Source of the DNA: Mycolicibacterium aurum
Lineage (GTDB): Bacteria > Actinomycetota > Actinomycetes > Mycobacteriales > Mycobacteriaceae
DNA length: 64,000 bases
Direction: 5' to 3'
Assembly (NCBI GenBank): GCA_900078775.1
Contig: LT549889.1
Coordinates: 2,790,001-2,854,000, forward strand
The notes beneath the pieces are model-generated. The model had not been told where the DNA came from, did not search any database, and saw only the letters and a list, made by a program, of their open reading frames with translations. Positions 17,695 to 26,914 of the stretch are shown one piece after another; the first letter of the stretch is position 1; every line of letters starts with the position of its first letter. The position numbers were made by a program, and so were the translations under genes.

Positions 17695-18597
17695 TCAGAA
17701 CCCCAGGCGGCCGAGCTGTTTCGGGTCACGCTGCCAGTTCTTGGCGATCTTGACCCGCAGATCCAGATACACCTTGGTGCCCAGCAGCTTCTCGATCTGG
17801 GTACGCGCCGCGGTACCCACCTCACGCAGCCGGGAGCCACCCTTGCCGATCACGATGCCCTTCTGGCTGTCGCGCTCGACGTAGAGGATGGCGCGCACGT
17901 CGATCAGATCGTCGCGGCCCTCCCGCTCCTCGACGTCCTCGATGACGACGGCCAGCGAGTGCGGCAACTCGTCGCGCACGCCCTCCAGTGCGGCCTCGCG
18001 GATCAGCTCGGCCATCAGTACTTCCTCGGGCTCGTCGGTGAGCTCACCGTCCGGGTAATACGCCGGGCCGGGCGGCAATTGGGCCACCAGCACATCGGTC
18101 AGCACGTCGAGCTGCTCCCCCGCGGTCGCCGAGACCGGCACGATCTCGGCGTTCGGGCCGACCAGTTCGCTGACGGCCAGCAGCTGGCCGGCGACCCGCT
18201 CCTTGGCCACCTTGTCGATCTTGGTGACGATGGCGATCAGCTTGGTCCGCGGCGCCACCGCACGGATCTGCTCAAGGATCCACCGGTCGCCGGGCCCGAT
18301 GTTCTCATCGGCCGGGATGCAGAACCCGATCACGTCCACCTCGGAGTAGGTGTCCTTGACCAGGTCGTTGAGCCGCTGCCCGAGCAGGGTGCGCGGGCGG
18401 TGCAGCCCCGGGGTGTCGACCAGGATGATCTGGAAGTTCTCCCGGTGCACGATGCCGCGGATGGTGTGCCGGGTGGTCTGCGGGCGGTTAGAGGTGATGG
18501 CCACCTTCTGCCCCACCAACGCATTGGTCAGCGTCGACTTGCCGGTGTTCGGCCGGCCGACGAAACATACGAAACCGGACCGGAATTCGTCGCTCAT
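17695..18597 (-). CDS. era: GTPase Era
   Basis: A 300-residue Era GTPase that binds the 16S rRNA 3' end in 30S assembly. G1 is GRPNTGKST, G2 a Thr near HTIRG, G3 DTPGL and G4 TKID. The C-terminal KH domain includes VIGKGGSRLREVG. Length matches M. tuberculosis Era. It is last in the leftward phoH-ybeY-CNNM-18937 operon, and is convergent with the repeat protein with only 6 bp between stops. Confidence 0.96.
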   Translation of the reverse strand: MSDEFRSGFVCFVGRPNTGKSTLTNALVGQKVAITSNRPQTTRHTIRGIVHRENFQIILVDTPGLHRPRTLLGQRLNDLVKDTYSEVDVIGFCIPADENIGPGDRWILEQIRAVAPRTKLIAIVTKIDKVAKERVAGQLLAVSELVGPNAEIVPVSATAGEQLDVLTDVLVAQLPPGPAYYPDGELTDEPEEVLMAELIREAALEGVRDELPHSLAVVIEDVEEREGRDDLIDVRAILYVERDSQKGIVIGKGGSRLREVGTAARTQIEKLLGTKVYLDLRVKIAKNWQRDPKQLGRLGF

Positions 18598-18622
18598 CGG
18601 GTCACCTCGACGCTGCAGGTCC

Positions 18623-18937
18623 TCACAGCGGATTCCCGGCGCGGTCGGTGACGATGACGGTGGCCTCCGGGGACAGCTCGGTCACCGCGGCGACGCCGTC
18701 GTCGACCGTCGAACCGCCCAGCAGCACTGCCGATTCCAGTCCTTCGGCACCGCTGGACACCGCCGCGGCGACCGCGGCCTGCAGCGCGGTCAGGTTCAAC
18801 GCGGCCAGCCGTACCGGGGCACCCGCGTAGGTGCGGCCGTCCAGATCCCGGACCGCGGCGCCCTCACCGGCCGCGGCGCGACCCATCGCGCCGCGGGCCA
18901 GCGTCACCAGCTTGGCGTCCTCGTCTGACAAACTCAT
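18623..18937 (-). CDS. cytidine-deaminase-fold protein lacking zinc ligands (Rv2365c-like)
   Basis: A 104-residue protein at the place of Rv2365c. The layout LVTLARGAMGRAAAG...GRTYAGAPVRLAALNLTALQAAVAAAVSSG...ELSPEATVIVTD follows the small cytidine deaminase fold. However, the zinc-binding C/H-A-E and P-C-x2-C residues are replaced (ALNLTALQ in place of the CAE helix) and there is no cysteine. It is probably non-catalytic, perhaps a binding protein. The ATG at 18937 follows a short interspersed element, and era starts 25 bp after its stop. Confidence 0.7.
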   Translation of the reverse strand: MSLSDEDAKLVTLARGAMGRAAAGEGAAVRDLDGRTYAGAPVRLAALNLTALQAAVAAAVSSGAEGLESAVLLGGSTVDDGVAAVTELSPEATVIVTDRAGNPL

Positions 18938-18965
18938 GCGCGATCTCGCTTCGCTTCTCGCTGGG
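18938..18965 (-). repeat. start-codon-associated short interspersed element, copy 1
   Basis: Read in the coding direction the element is CCCAGCGAGAAGCGAAGCGA followed by GATCGCGC and then ATGAG. It fills nearly the whole 31-nt gap between the CNNM/CBS gene and the next start. Close relatives lie at 22651-22678 and 60918-60945. Position and style recall MIRU elements. Confidence 0.55.
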
Positions 18966-18968
18966 CTC

Positions 18969-20255
18969 TCATGCGTCCTCCTCGGGTGGTTCTTCCGGGC
19001 CGATCAACACGGTGCCGACACGCACCCGGCCCCGGTGGTCGGGGCCGCCCTCGGCCCGCAACCGCAGGCCGTTCCAGCTGACCTGGGCACCGGGCAGCGG
19101 TACCCGGCCCAGTTCGTGGGCCAGCAGGCCGCCGACGGTGTCGACCTCCATGTCCTCGTCGATCTCCAGGTCCTCGTACAGCTCGGTCAGATCGGCGATG
19201 GGCACCCGTGCGGACACCCGGAACCGGTTGTTGCCGAGCACCTCCCACGGGGCCACCTCGTCCTCGTCGTACTCGTCGTTGATCTCGCCGACGATCTCTT
19301 CGAGCACGTCCTCGATGGTGACCAGGCCGGCGATCGCGCCGTACTCGTCGACCAGCAGCGCCATATGGTTGCGGTCGCGCTGCATCTCGCGCAGCAGCTC
19401 GTCCAGCGGCTTGGAATCCGGGACGAACACCGCCGGGCGCATGACGTCCCCGACCCGGGTCTCGGTGCGTCCGGTCTCGGTGCGGGTGTGCAGCACCAGA
19501 TCTTTCAGGTACACGACACCGACCACATCGTCGACGTTCTCGCCGATGACCGGAAGCCGGGAGTGCCCGCTGCGCACGGCCAGCGACATCGCCTGCCCGG
19601 CCGTCTTGTCGCTCTCGATCCACACCATCTCGGTGCGCGGCACCATCACCTCACGGGCCGGGGTATCACCGAGTTCGAAGACGGACTGGATCATCCGGCG
19701 TTCGTCGTCGGCCACCACACCGCGTTGCTGGGCCAGGTCGACCACCTCACGCAGCTCGATCTCGGAGGCGAACGGCCCGTTGCGGAATCCGCGGCCGGGG
19801 GTCAGCGCGTTACCGATCAGCACCAGCAGCCGGCTGACCGGGGTGAGCAGCACCGAGATCGCGTGCAGCGGAAGGGCGGCCGCCAAGGCGATGGTGTAGG
19901 CGTTCTGCCGCCCGACCGTGCGCGGGCCCACCCCGATCACGACGAAGCTGATCACCACCATGATGGCCGCGGCGGCGAACAGCCCCCACGCCACACCCAG
20001 ATAGCCGTCCAGATAAGACACCAGCAGGACGGTCGCACTCACCTCGCATGTGATGCGCAGCAGCACAACCAGGTTGATGTAGCGGGGACGGTCGGCCAGC
20101 ACACGGGCCAGCCGGATGGCACCGGGCCGCTCATCGCGGACCATCTCTTCCACCCGGGCCAGCGAGGCGGTGCTGATCGCGGCGTCCACCGCCGCGAAGA
20201 GCCCACCGAGACCGATGAGGGCGATGGCACCGAGCAGCGCAGCGAGGCCGGTCAC
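18969..20255 (-). CDS. CNNM/CorC-type membrane protein with CBS pair (hemolysin-like, Rv2366c-like)
   Basis: A 428-residue membrane protein. The GTG at 20255 overlaps the ybeY stop (GTGA). The N-terminal CNNM/DUF21 transmembrane domain covers about residues 1-185 ([61 protein letters not shown]). Two CBS domains (about 205-325) contain [13 protein letters not shown] and [19 protein letters not shown] CorC_HlyC domain ends the protein (about 340-420). The family is implicated in Mg2+/Co2+ homeostasis. It sits between ybeY and era, a conserved RNA-processing neighbourhood. Confidence 0.9.
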   Translation of the reverse strand: MTGLAALLGAIALIGLGGLFAAVDAAISTASLARVEEMVRDERPGAIRLARVLADRPRYINLVVLLRITCEVSATVLLVSYLDGYLGVAWGLFAAAAIMVVISFVVIGVGPRTVGRQNAYTIALAAALPLHAISVLLTPVSRLLVLIGNALTPGRGFRNGPFASEIELREVVDLAQQRGVVADDERRMIQSVFELGDTPAREVMVPRTEMVWIESDKTAGQAMSLAVRSGHSRLPVIGENVDDVVGVVYLKDLVLHTRTETGRTETRVGDVMRPAVFVPDSKPLDELLREMQRDRNHMALLVDEYGAIAGLVTIEDVLEEIVGEINDEYDEDEVAPWEVLGNNRFRVSARVPIADLTELYEDLEIDEDMEVDTVGGLLAHELGRVPLPGAQVSWNGLRLRAEGGPDHRGRVRVGTVLIGPEEPPEEDA

Positions 20256-20788
20256 TGTTGGTCGAAATATCGCGACTTGTCGAGCAGTCGGCGATCCTTC
20301 TCGTTCTGCAGATCCTGGCGGTAGGACTCCACCTGGTCGGCCACCCACTCCTCGAGGAGCCGGCGCTGCAGGGCGAACATCTCCTTCTCCTCGTCGGGCT
20401 CGGCATGGTCGTAGCCCAGCAGGTGCAGCACACCGTGCACGGTGAGCAGCGCGAGTTCCTGCCCCAGCGAATGCCCGGCCTGCTCTGCCTGTTTCGCGGC
20501 GAATGCCGGGCACAGCACGATGTCACCGAGCATCGACGGTCCCGGCTCGGCCGCATCGGGGCGGCCACCGGGCTCCAGCTCGTCCATCGGAAAGCTCATC
20601 ACATCGGTGGGACCGGGCAGATCCATCCACCGCATGTGCAGATCGGCCATCGCCGGTTCGTCGAGCAGCACCATGGACAGCTCGGCGGCCGGGTTGACGT
20701 TCATCTGGGCGATGGCGAACTTGGCCACGCTGATCAGTTCCTGCTCGGAGACGTCCATCCCCGACTCGTTGGAAACCTCGATGCTCAT
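20252..20788 (-). CDS. ybeY: endoribonuclease YbeY
   Basis: A 178-residue UPF0054 metalloprotein that matures 16S rRNA and takes part in ribosome quality control. The signature [11 protein letters not shown] (H-x3-H-x5-H, about residues 116-126) gives the zinc ligands. [18 protein letters not shown] is also characteristic. It overlaps phoH upstream (ATGA) and the CNNM gene downstream (GTGA), so the three are translationally coupled. Confidence 0.95.
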   Translation of the reverse strand: MSIEVSNESGMDVSEQELISVAKFAIAQMNVNPAAELSMVLLDEPAMADLHMRWMDLPGPTDVMSFPMDELEPGGRPDAAEPGPSMLGDIVLCPAFAAKQAEQAGHSLGQELALLTVHGVLHLLGYDHAEPDEEKEMFALQRRLLEEWVADQVESYRQDLQNEKDRRLLDKSRYFDQQ

Positions 20789-21864
20789 GATCGACGGGCC
20801 CGTCCTCCCGAGGAGCGGCGCTGCGCGCGGTTGTACAGGTCGGGCTGGTCCTCGTGGCGCGAGTAGGCGTCCACGATCTGCGAGACCAGCCGATGACGCA
20901 CCACGTCGGCGCTGGTGAGTTCGGCGAAGTGGATATCCTCGATGCCGTCGAGGATGTCCGAGGCCGCCCGCAGGCCGGAGTGCGCGCCGCCGGGCAGATC
21001 GACCTGGGTGACGTCGCCGGTGACGACCATCTTGGAGCCGAAGCCCAGCCGGGTCAGGAACATCTTCATCTGCTCGGGTGTGGTGTTCTGCGCCTCGTCC
21101 AAGATGATGAACGCGTCGTTGAGGCTGCGGCCACGCATGAACGCCAGCGGCGCCACCTCGATGACACCGGCGGCCAGCAGGTTCGGGATCGCGGCCGGAT
21201 CCATCATGTCGTGCAGCGCGTCGTAGAGCGGGCGCAGGTACGGATCGATCTTCTCGGTCAGCGTGCCGGGCAGAAAGCCGAGGCGCTCACCGGCTTCCAC
21301 CGCGGGGCGGGTCAGGATGATCCGGTTGACCTCTTTGGCCTGCAGCGCGGCTACGGCCTTGGCCATGGCCAGGTAGGTCTTGCCGGTACCGGCCGGGCCG
21401 ATGCCGAACACGATGGTGTGCGCGTCGATGGCGTCGACATAGCGCTTCTGGTTCAGCGTCTTGGGCCGGATGGTCTTGCCGCGCCGGGACAGGATGTCCA
21501 GGGTGAGCACCTCGGCCGGGGAGGCCACCGCGGCACCGGTCAACATGGCGACGCTGCGGCGCACCGCGTCGGGGTTCAGCGGCTGACCGCGGGAGATCAC
21601 CGCGACCAGTTCGGTCACCACCCGCTCGGCCAGCGCCACCTCGGCGGGTTCGCCGCTGAACGTGATGGCGTTACCGCGCACATGGATGTCGGCGGTGAGC
21701 AGTTCTTCCAGAGCACGCAGGTTCTCATCGGCCGAGCCGAGCAGGCCCACGATGCTGTCGGGCGGAACAGTGATGCTGCTTCGTACCGGTCCGGATAACG
21801 GGCCAGCGGTCGTCTCGCGGGGCGTCACGTGGGGTTTCGTGCCTGCTTTCTTGTGCTCTGTCAT
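20785..21864 (-). CDS. phoH: PhoH-like ATPase (PhoH1)
   Basis: A 359-residue PhoH P-loop ATPase. An N-terminal KH-like part (about 30-110) precedes the ATPase. Walker A is [11 protein letters not shown] (about 155-165), Walker B is FIILDEAQN, followed by [13 protein letters not shown] and [12 protein letters not shown]. PhoH is often phosphate-responsive and RNA-linked. The first gene of the phoH-ybeY-CNNM-18937-era operon. Length is near the 352-residue M. tuberculosis PhoH1. Confidence 0.93.
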   Translation of the reverse strand: MTEHKKAGTKPHVTPRETTAGPLSGPVRSSITVPPDSIVGLLGSADENLRALEELLTADIHVRGNAITFSGEPAEVALAERVVTELVAVISRGQPLNPDAVRRSVAMLTGAAVASPAEVLTLDILSRRGKTIRPKTLNQKRYVDAIDAHTIVFGIGPAGTGKTYLAMAKAVAALQAKEVNRIILTRPAVEAGERLGFLPGTLTEKIDPYLRPLYDALHDMMDPAAIPNLLAAGVIEVAPLAFMRGRSLNDAFIILDEAQNTTPEQMKMFLTRLGFGSKMVVTGDVTQVDLPGGAHSGLRAASDILDGIEDIHFAELTSADVVRHRLVSQIVDAYSRHEDQPDLYNRAQRRSSGGRARRS

Positions 21865-21909
21865 CTGGTGGGGCCCAGTTTACCGCTGGTCACCGGGGCG
21901 TCCCAATGA

Positions 21910-22650
21910 TCAGTCAGCCACATCCCAGCGACCGGTGAGCACACCGATCGCCCCGAGCGCCACCGCGGCGGCCGTCGAGGTGCGCAACACGGACGGGCCG
22001 AGCCGGACCGGATGGGCTCCCGCCTCGGTCAGCGCGGCCAGCTCCTGATCGGAGATCCCGCCCTCCGGACCGACCACCAGCAGCACCGATTCCGCACCGG
22101 CGACACCTGCTTCAGCGAGCGGGACGGTGGCCGATTCGTGCAGCACCAGGGTCAGCGCCCCCGGCATCCGGGCCACCAGCTCGGCGGTGGACACCAGGCC
22201 CTGCACCTCGGGGATGTGCGGGCGACGGGACTGCCGGGCCGCCGACCGGGCGACCGCCTCCCAGCGCCGCAGCCCCTTGTCGACCTTGGCCGCGGACTCC
22301 CAGCGCGCCACGCACCGGTGGGCCTGCCAGGCCAAGAAGGCATCCGCCCCGGCCTCGGTGGCCAGTTCGACCGCGAGCTCGGAGCGCTCCGATTTGGGCA
22401 GGGCCTGCGCGATGGTGACGGTCGGCGACGGGCGGGGCACCGTCTGGACCGACAGCACCCGGGCCGCCAACCTGCCCTTGACCGCCTCCTCCACCACGAC
22501 ATGCGCCAGGGTTCCGGCGCCGTCGCTGAGGTCGAGTTCCTCCCCGACCCGGGTCCGCCGGACGGTGGCGGCGTGATGCCCCTCGTCACCGTCGACGACG
22601 GCGGTGCCGCCCACGCCGGGCAGCGACTCGACGTAGAACAGACTTCTCAC
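21910..22650 (-). CDS. rsmE: 16S rRNA (uracil(1498)-N3)-methyltransferase RsmE
   Basis: A 246-residue SPOUT methyltransferase that makes m3U1498 in 16S rRNA. The N-terminal PUA-like part ([21 protein letters not shown]) is followed by the trefoil-knot SAM site [20 protein letters not shown] and [22 protein letters not shown] start at 22650 lies flush with a short interspersed element after dnaJ2. It belongs to the hrcA-dnaJ2-rsmE set, conserved in mycobacteria. Confidence 0.93.
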   Translation of the reverse strand: MRSLFYVESLPGVGGTAVVDGDEGHHAATVRRTRVGEELDLSDGAGTLAHVVVEEAVKGRLAARVLSVQTVPRPSPTVTIAQALPKSERSELAVELATEAGADAFLAWQAHRCVARWESAAKVDKGLRRWEAVARSAARQSRRPHIPEVQGLVSTAELVARMPGALTLVLHESATVPLAEAGVAGAESVLLVVGPEGGISDQELAALTEAGAHPVRLGPSVLRTSTAAAVALGAIGVLTGRWDVAD

Positions 22651-22678
22651 GCGCGGTCCCGCCGCGCGTCTCGCTGGG
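22651..22678 (-). repeat. start-codon-associated short interspersed element, copy 2
   Basis: In coding direction it reads CCCAGCGAGACGCGCGGCGG then GACCGCGC and the GTG of rsmE. It agrees with copy 1 at 23 of 28 positions and lies in the 38-nt gap between dnaJ2 and rsmE, flush with the start codon. Confidence 0.5.
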
Positions 22679-22688
22679 CCATCGGGAA

Positions 22689-23840
22689 CTAGCGGCCGGA
22701 GAACGTCTCACGCAGCCGGCTGAACAGGCCCCCGTTGGCCGATCCCGCGTTGTTGCGGCTGGACCTCACCTCGGCGACGTCACGCGGGCGGTGCTCCTTG
22801 AGCTTGCGCAGCAGTTCGGTGTCGGTGCTGTCCAGTCGGGTCGGCACCAGCACCTCGATGTGGGCATGCAGGTTGCCGCGCACGCCGGAGCGCAGATGCG
22901 GCATGCCGTGGCCGCGCAGCGTGGTCACCGAGCCGGGCTGGGTGCCGGCCGGGATCTCCAGGTCGATCGGGCCGTCCAGGATGGCGTCCACGGTGACCGT
23001 GGTGCCCAGCGCGGCGTCGAACATCGGGACCGAGACGGTGCAGTGCAGATCGTCGCCGTCGCGGACGAAGACCTCGTGCGCCTGTTCGTGCACCTCGACG
23101 TACAGGTCACCGGCCGGGCCACCGCCGGGGCCGACCTCGCCCTGGGCGGCCAACCGGACCCGCATGCCGTCGCCGACGCCGGCCGGGATCTTCACGCTGA
23201 TCTCCCGGCGGGCCTGCACCCGGCCGTCACCGCCGCAGCGGTGGCACGGATCCGGGATGACCTCGCCGACGCCGCCGCACACCGGGCACGGCCGCGATGT
23301 CATCACCTGACCGAGCAACGAGCGCTGCACCGTCTGCACCTCGCCCTGGCCGTGGCAGGTGTCGCAGGTCTTGGGCACCGAATTGCCGTGGGTGCCCTTG
23401 CCCTGGCACAGATCGCACAGCACCGCGGTGTCCACCGCGACCTGCTTGGTCACGCCGGTGGCGCATTCCTCCAGGTTCAGCCGCATCCGCAGCAGCGAAT
23501 CCGAGCCCGGGCGCACCCGGCCGATCGGGCCGCGGGAACCGGCGCCGCCGCCAAAGAACGCCTCGAAGACGTCGCCGAGCCCGCCGAAGCCGCCGGCGAA
23601 GCCCCCGGCGCCGGCGCCGGCGTTCTCCATCGGGTCACCACCGAGGTCGACGATGCGCCGCTTCTCCGGATCCGAGAGCACCTCGTAGGCCAACTGGATC
23701 TCGGTGAAGCGCGCCTGGGCGGCCTCATCGGGGTTGACGTCGGGGTGGAGCTCGCGAGCCAGCTTGCGGTAGGCGCGTTTGAGCTCCGAGTCACTGGCGT
23801 TCTTGCTCACGCCGAGCAGACCGTAATAATCGCGTGCCAC
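22689..23840 (-). CDS. dnaJ2: chaperone protein DnaJ2
   Basis: A 383-residue type I J-domain co-chaperone of DnaK. The GTG at 23840 has an excellent ribosome site (AAAGGAGAGG, 8 nt) and gives the expected length. The J domain has HPD in [11 protein letters not shown] Gly/Phe linker follows ([14 protein letters not shown]). Four zinc-finger repeats are [24 protein letters not shown] and CHRCGGDG. The C-terminal substrate-binding domains complete the protein. It sits 41 bp after hrcA, whose repressor controls heat-shock genes. Confidence 0.95.
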   Translation of the reverse strand: MARDYYGLLGVSKNASDSELKRAYRKLARELHPDVNPDEAAQARFTEIQLAYEVLSDPEKRRIVDLGGDPMENAGAGAGGFAGGFGGLGDVFEAFFGGGAGSRGPIGRVRPGSDSLLRMRLNLEECATGVTKQVAVDTAVLCDLCQGKGTHGNSVPKTCDTCHGQGEVQTVQRSLLGQVMTSRPCPVCGGVGEVIPDPCHRCGGDGRVQARREISVKIPAGVGDGMRVRLAAQGEVGPGGGPAGDLYVEVHEQAHEVFVRDGDDLHCTVSVPMFDAALGTTVTVDAILDGPIDLEIPAGTQPGSVTTLRGHGMPHLRSGVRGNLHAHIEVLVPTRLDSTDTELLRKLKEHRPRDVAEVRSSRNNAGSANGGLFSRLRETFSGR

Positions 23841-23881
23841 GCTAAAAACCTCTCCTTTGCCGCCGTCGGGGCGGCGTCCCG

Positions 23882-24913
23882 TCACCGGGTACCCAGGACC
23901 TCACCGATGTAGAGCGCAACGGCGGCCACGTTCGCGATGGTGCCCGGATAATCCATCCGGGTCGGACCGACCACGCCCATTCCGCCGTAGACCTTGCCCG
24001 AGCTGCCGTAGGCGGTGCTGACCACCGATGTGCCCAGCATCTGCTCTGCCTCGGTCTCGTGCCCGATACGTACCGTGACCTTACCGGCCTGCTGCTGCAT
24101 CTCGAGCAGCCGCAGCACCACGACCTGTTCCTCCAACGCCTCCAGCACCGAGCGCAACGAGCCGCCGAAGTCCGCGGTGTTCCGGGTGAGGTTGGCGGTG
24201 CCGCCGAGCACCAGCCGCTCCTCGGTGTGCTCGACCAGAGTCTCGACCAGAACGGTGGCCGCCCGGCCGACCGCATCGCCGAGGCCGCCGTGTCCGTCCA
24301 GCGCGCTGGCCAGGTCGGCCACCGCCACCGAGGCGGCCGAGAGCGGCTTGCCCTCCAGCGCGGCACCGAGCCGTTCGCGCAGCTGGGCCAGCTCGTGTTC
24401 GTCGATGGCGTCCCCGAGTTCGACCACCCGCTGGTCGACGCGGCCGGTGTCGGTGATGACCACCAGCAGCAGCTTGGCCGGCGTCAGCGCGACCACCTCG
24501 AGATGGCGGACCGAGGAGGTCGACAGCGTCGGGTACTGGATGATGGCGACCTGCCGGGTCAGCTGGGCCAGCAGCCGCACCGCGCGGCGCAGCACATCGT
24601 CGAGGTCGACCCCGGATTCCAGGAAGCTCAGGATGGCGCGGCGTTCGCTGGTCGACATCGGCTTCACATCTTCGAGCCGGTCGACGAACTCGCGGTAACC
24701 CTTCTCGGTGGGGACCCGCCCGGAACTGGTGTGCGGCTGCGTGATGTAGCCCTCGGCCTCCAGCACCGCCATGTCGTTACGCACCGTCGCGCTCGAAACT
24801 CCGAGGTTGTGGCGTTCGACCAGCGACTTGGATCCGATGGGCTCCTTGGTCGCGACGAAATCGGCGACGATGGCCCTCAGCACCTCGAAGCGACGGTCGT
24901 CGGCACTACCCAT
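23882..24913 (-). CDS. hrcA: heat-inducible transcription repressor HrcA
   Basis: A 343-residue repressor of the CIRCE/groEL regulon. The ATG at 24913 ([12 protein letters not shown]) is used because it gives the family length; the upstream frame has no similarity. The winged helix contains [29 protein letters not shown] (about residues 24-52). The central GAF-like domain carries [20 protein letters not shown]. No CIRCE inverted repeat was seen in 24914-25102, so this copy does not look autoregulated by CIRCE. Confidence 0.94.
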   Translation of the reverse strand: MGSADDRRFEVLRAIVADFVATKEPIGSKSLVERHNLGVSSATVRNDMAVLEAEGYITQPHTSSGRVPTEKGYREFVDRLEDVKPMSTSERRAILSFLESGVDLDDVLRRAVRLLAQLTRQVAIIQYPTLSTSSVRHLEVVALTPAKLLLVVITDTGRVDQRVVELGDAIDEHELAQLRERLGAALEGKPLSAASVAVADLASALDGHGGLGDAVGRAATVLVETLVEHTEERLVLGGTANLTRNTADFGGSLRSVLEALEEQVVVLRLLEMQQQAGKVTVRIGHETEAEQMLGTSVVSTAYGSSGKVYGGMGVVGPTRMDYPGTIANVAAVALYIGEVLGTR

Positions 24914-25102
24914 GATGCACCAACACTGTTCACCCATCCTTGCTGTTCGTCCTGGCGCCATTTTACGGGCACAAACAGCACATATTCATCGCGACACCGA
25001 TCACGCCCGGCGGCACCGCGATCGCAGGTGATTCCGAGTGCAAAGACTTCGCCGACATCGCCCGTCGTTAACGGTTAATCTCACCTGCATGGGAGCCCGC
25101 CG

Positions 25103-25411
25103 GTGATCTTCAAAGGTGTCCGCGATGGCAAGCCGTATCCCGAACACAACCTGACGCACCGGCAATGGGCCCAGATCCCGCCGCGCCAGATCCGGCTCGA
25201 CGAACTGGTCACCACCACCACGGTGCTCGCGCTGGACCGATTGCTGTCCGAGGACTCCACGTTCTACGGCGACCTGTTCCCGCACGCCGTGCGCTGGCAG
25301 GGCGACATCTACCTGGAGGAGGGCGTGCACCACGCGGTGCGCGCGGCGCTGCGCAACCGCACCGTGCTGCACGCCCGGGTCTACGAGATGGACGAAGCGC
25401 TGCCTGCCTAG
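25103..25411 (+). CDS. conserved hypothetical protein (Rv2375-like)
   Basis: A 102-residue protein of the actinobacterial Rv2375 family, with no known function. It has a GTG start with GGGAG 9 nt upstream, and a TAATCT -10-like hexamer at 25076-25081. Sequence is basic at the start ([20 protein letters not shown]) and mixed alpha/beta after that ([21 protein letters not shown], then [19 protein letters not shown]). It is divergent from hrcA and overlaps the mbtH stop by 4 bp in convergent orientation. The segment 24914-25102 holds the two divergent promoters. Confidence 0.7.
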   Translation: MIFKGVRDGKPYPEHNLTHRQWAQIPPRQIRLDELVTTTTVLALDRLLSEDSTFYGDLFPHAVRWQGDIYLEEGVHHAVRAALRNRTVLHARVYEMDEALPA

Positions 25412-25626
25412 CCGTTTTCGGCCATGGCCTCGCGCAGGCTCTTGGGCCGCAGGTCGTCCCAGTGCTCCTCGACGTAGGCCAGGCAGTCGGCGCGGCTGCT
25501 CTCCCCGTACGCCACCCGCCAGCCGGCGGGCACCTCGGCGAACGCGGGCCACAGGCTGTGCTGCTCCTCGTCGTTCACCAGCACGAAGAAGACGCCGTCC
25601 TCATCGTCGAACGGATTGTTGCTCAT
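25408..25626 (-). CDS. mbtH: MbtH protein, NRPS adenylation-domain partner
   Basis: A 72-residue MbtH-like protein, the founding family member's locus. It binds and stabilises NRPS adenylation domains. Family residues are intact: [24 protein letters not shown], the second Trp in PAGW, and [11 protein letters not shown]. It is the last gene of the leftward mbtB-to-mbtH operon. It overlaps the end of mbtG by 26 bp. Confidence 0.97.
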   Translation of the reverse strand: MSNNPFDDEDGVFFVLVNDEEQHSLWPAFAEVPAGWRVAYGESSRADCLAYVEEHWDDLRPKSLREAMAENG

Positions 25627-26914
25627 CGCTTCTCCTCGTGGTGGTCTCGATGGGAGTGAACAGCTCCGACCCCAGCACCCGGTCGGACAACCGGCCCAGG
25701 CAGCTGAGGTTCGGGAAGCCGGGCCCCTGGGTCAGCCCGGCCAGGCCGGGCAGGAACAGCTTGGGTTCGACGTCGTCGACCGACAGGTCGTAGCCGATCG
25801 CCTCCTGGATGCTGTCGGCGGTCAGTGCCTTGCCCAGGCCCAGTTCCAGGACGTCGAGCGCCTCCTGCCGCAGCAGCGGGACGAACCACATCGCGTTGGC
25901 GCCGGAGCCGTCGATGACCAGGTCGAATCCGTGCGCGGTCTCCAGCCGCTCCCCGCCCCGCTCGGTCTGCAGGGTGAGCCGGATGCGCTCGTCGCGGGCC
26001 ACCGCGTGCGCGACCCGCCCGCGCAGGTGCCGGATGCGGTCGTCCGCGAGCAGCGCCTCCTGCACCCGCACCGAGAACACCCCGCGATCGGTGCGGTTCA
26101 TGGCGTCCCGCTTCTCCTCCGGCGTGAGGCCCGCCCAGTGGATGGGATCGGAGTACAGCGAATTCTCGAAGAACCCCTCGCCGCGGGTGAACAGGGTGAC
26201 CTGCGGCGAGATCACGGTGATGGTCGAAACCCGGTGCCGGAACAGCTCGTCGAGCATGGTCCCGGCGGTCTCCCCGCCGCCGATGACGGCCACCCGCTCC
26301 GCGGAGATCAGCTCGTGCTGGGCGGCCCGGTGCCAGAACTGCGCGATGGACAGCACCCGCGGGTTGCCCGGCAGGATGGACCGTTCGGCCTGCCCGGGCC
26401 CGGTGATCATCAGCGCGTCGGCGTGCACCGCGCCCTCGCGGGTGCCCAGTTCCCACTGCACCCCGTCGTCGCCGTCGTGCAGCCCGATCTCGGTGACGTC
26501 GCCGCGGCGGACGGTCATCCCGGTGTTGTCGGCCACCCAGGTCAGGTACTGGCTCCAGCGCTTGTGGGTGGGGGCGGGCCGGCCCCGGTCGATCCACTCG
26601 GCGAACTGCCCGGTCGCGATCAGGTAGGACTGCCAACTGTGCCGCATCATCCGCTGGTCCAGTTCGGCATTGCGCCGGGACACCAGCGCCGACTGGTACG
26701 GGAACCCGATGTCCTTCTCCGGGCCGGTGCCCAGCCGGTGCTGACCGTCGGTCCAGCCGCCGGCGGACTGCCAGTTGGCGGCCACCGCGGTGCGTTCGAT
26801 GGCCACCACATCGGGGGCGGGCACCCCCATGGCGCGCAGTTCGGCGGCCTTGGCGGCCACCGCGATCGCCTTCACACCGGCGCCGATGACGGCGAGGGTC
26901 GGGGTGGATGTCAC
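25601..26914 (-). CDS. mbtG: L-lysine N6-monooxygenase MbtG
   Basis: A 437-residue flavin-dependent N-hydroxylase of the lysine/ornithine monooxygenase class that forms the hydroxamate groups of mycobactin. The GTG at 26914 overlaps the mbtF stop (GTGA). FAD site is [16 protein letters not shown], where mycobacterial MbtG lacks the last Gly of GxGxxG. The NADPH site is [17 protein letters not shown]. The C-terminal FAD-contacting segment is [21 protein letters not shown]. Length is close to M. tuberculosis MbtG (431). Confidence 0.95.
   Translation of the reverse strand: MTSTPTLAVIGAGVKAIAVAAKAAELRAMGVPAPDVVAIERTAVAANWQSAGGWTDGQHRLGTGPEKDIGFPYQSALVSRRNAELDQRMMRHSWQSYLIATGQFAEWIDRGRPAPTHKRWSQYLTWVADNTGMTVRRGDVTEIGLHDGDDGVQWELGTREGAVHADALMITGPGQAERSILPGNPRVLSIAQFWHRAAQHELISAERVAVIGGGETAGTMLDELFRHRVSTITVISPQVTLFTRGEGFFENSLYSDPIHWAGLTPEEKRDAMNRTDRGVFSVRVQEALLADDRIRHLRGRVAHAVARDERIRLTLQTERGGERLETAHGFDLVIDGSGANAMWFVPLLRQEALDVLELGLGKALTADSIQEAIGYDLSVDDVEPKLFLPGLAGLTQGPGFPNLSCLGRLSDRVLGSELFTPIETTTRRSDEQQSVRR

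Noticed and set aside
23560..23630. GCC/GGC-rich repeats as a microsatellite
   Set aside because: They encode the normal Gly/Phe linker of DnaJ2 and follow from codon bias.
24914..25102. CIRCE element upstream of hrcA
   Set aside because: No TTAGCACTC-N9-GAGTGCTAA-like inverted repeat could be found on either strand.
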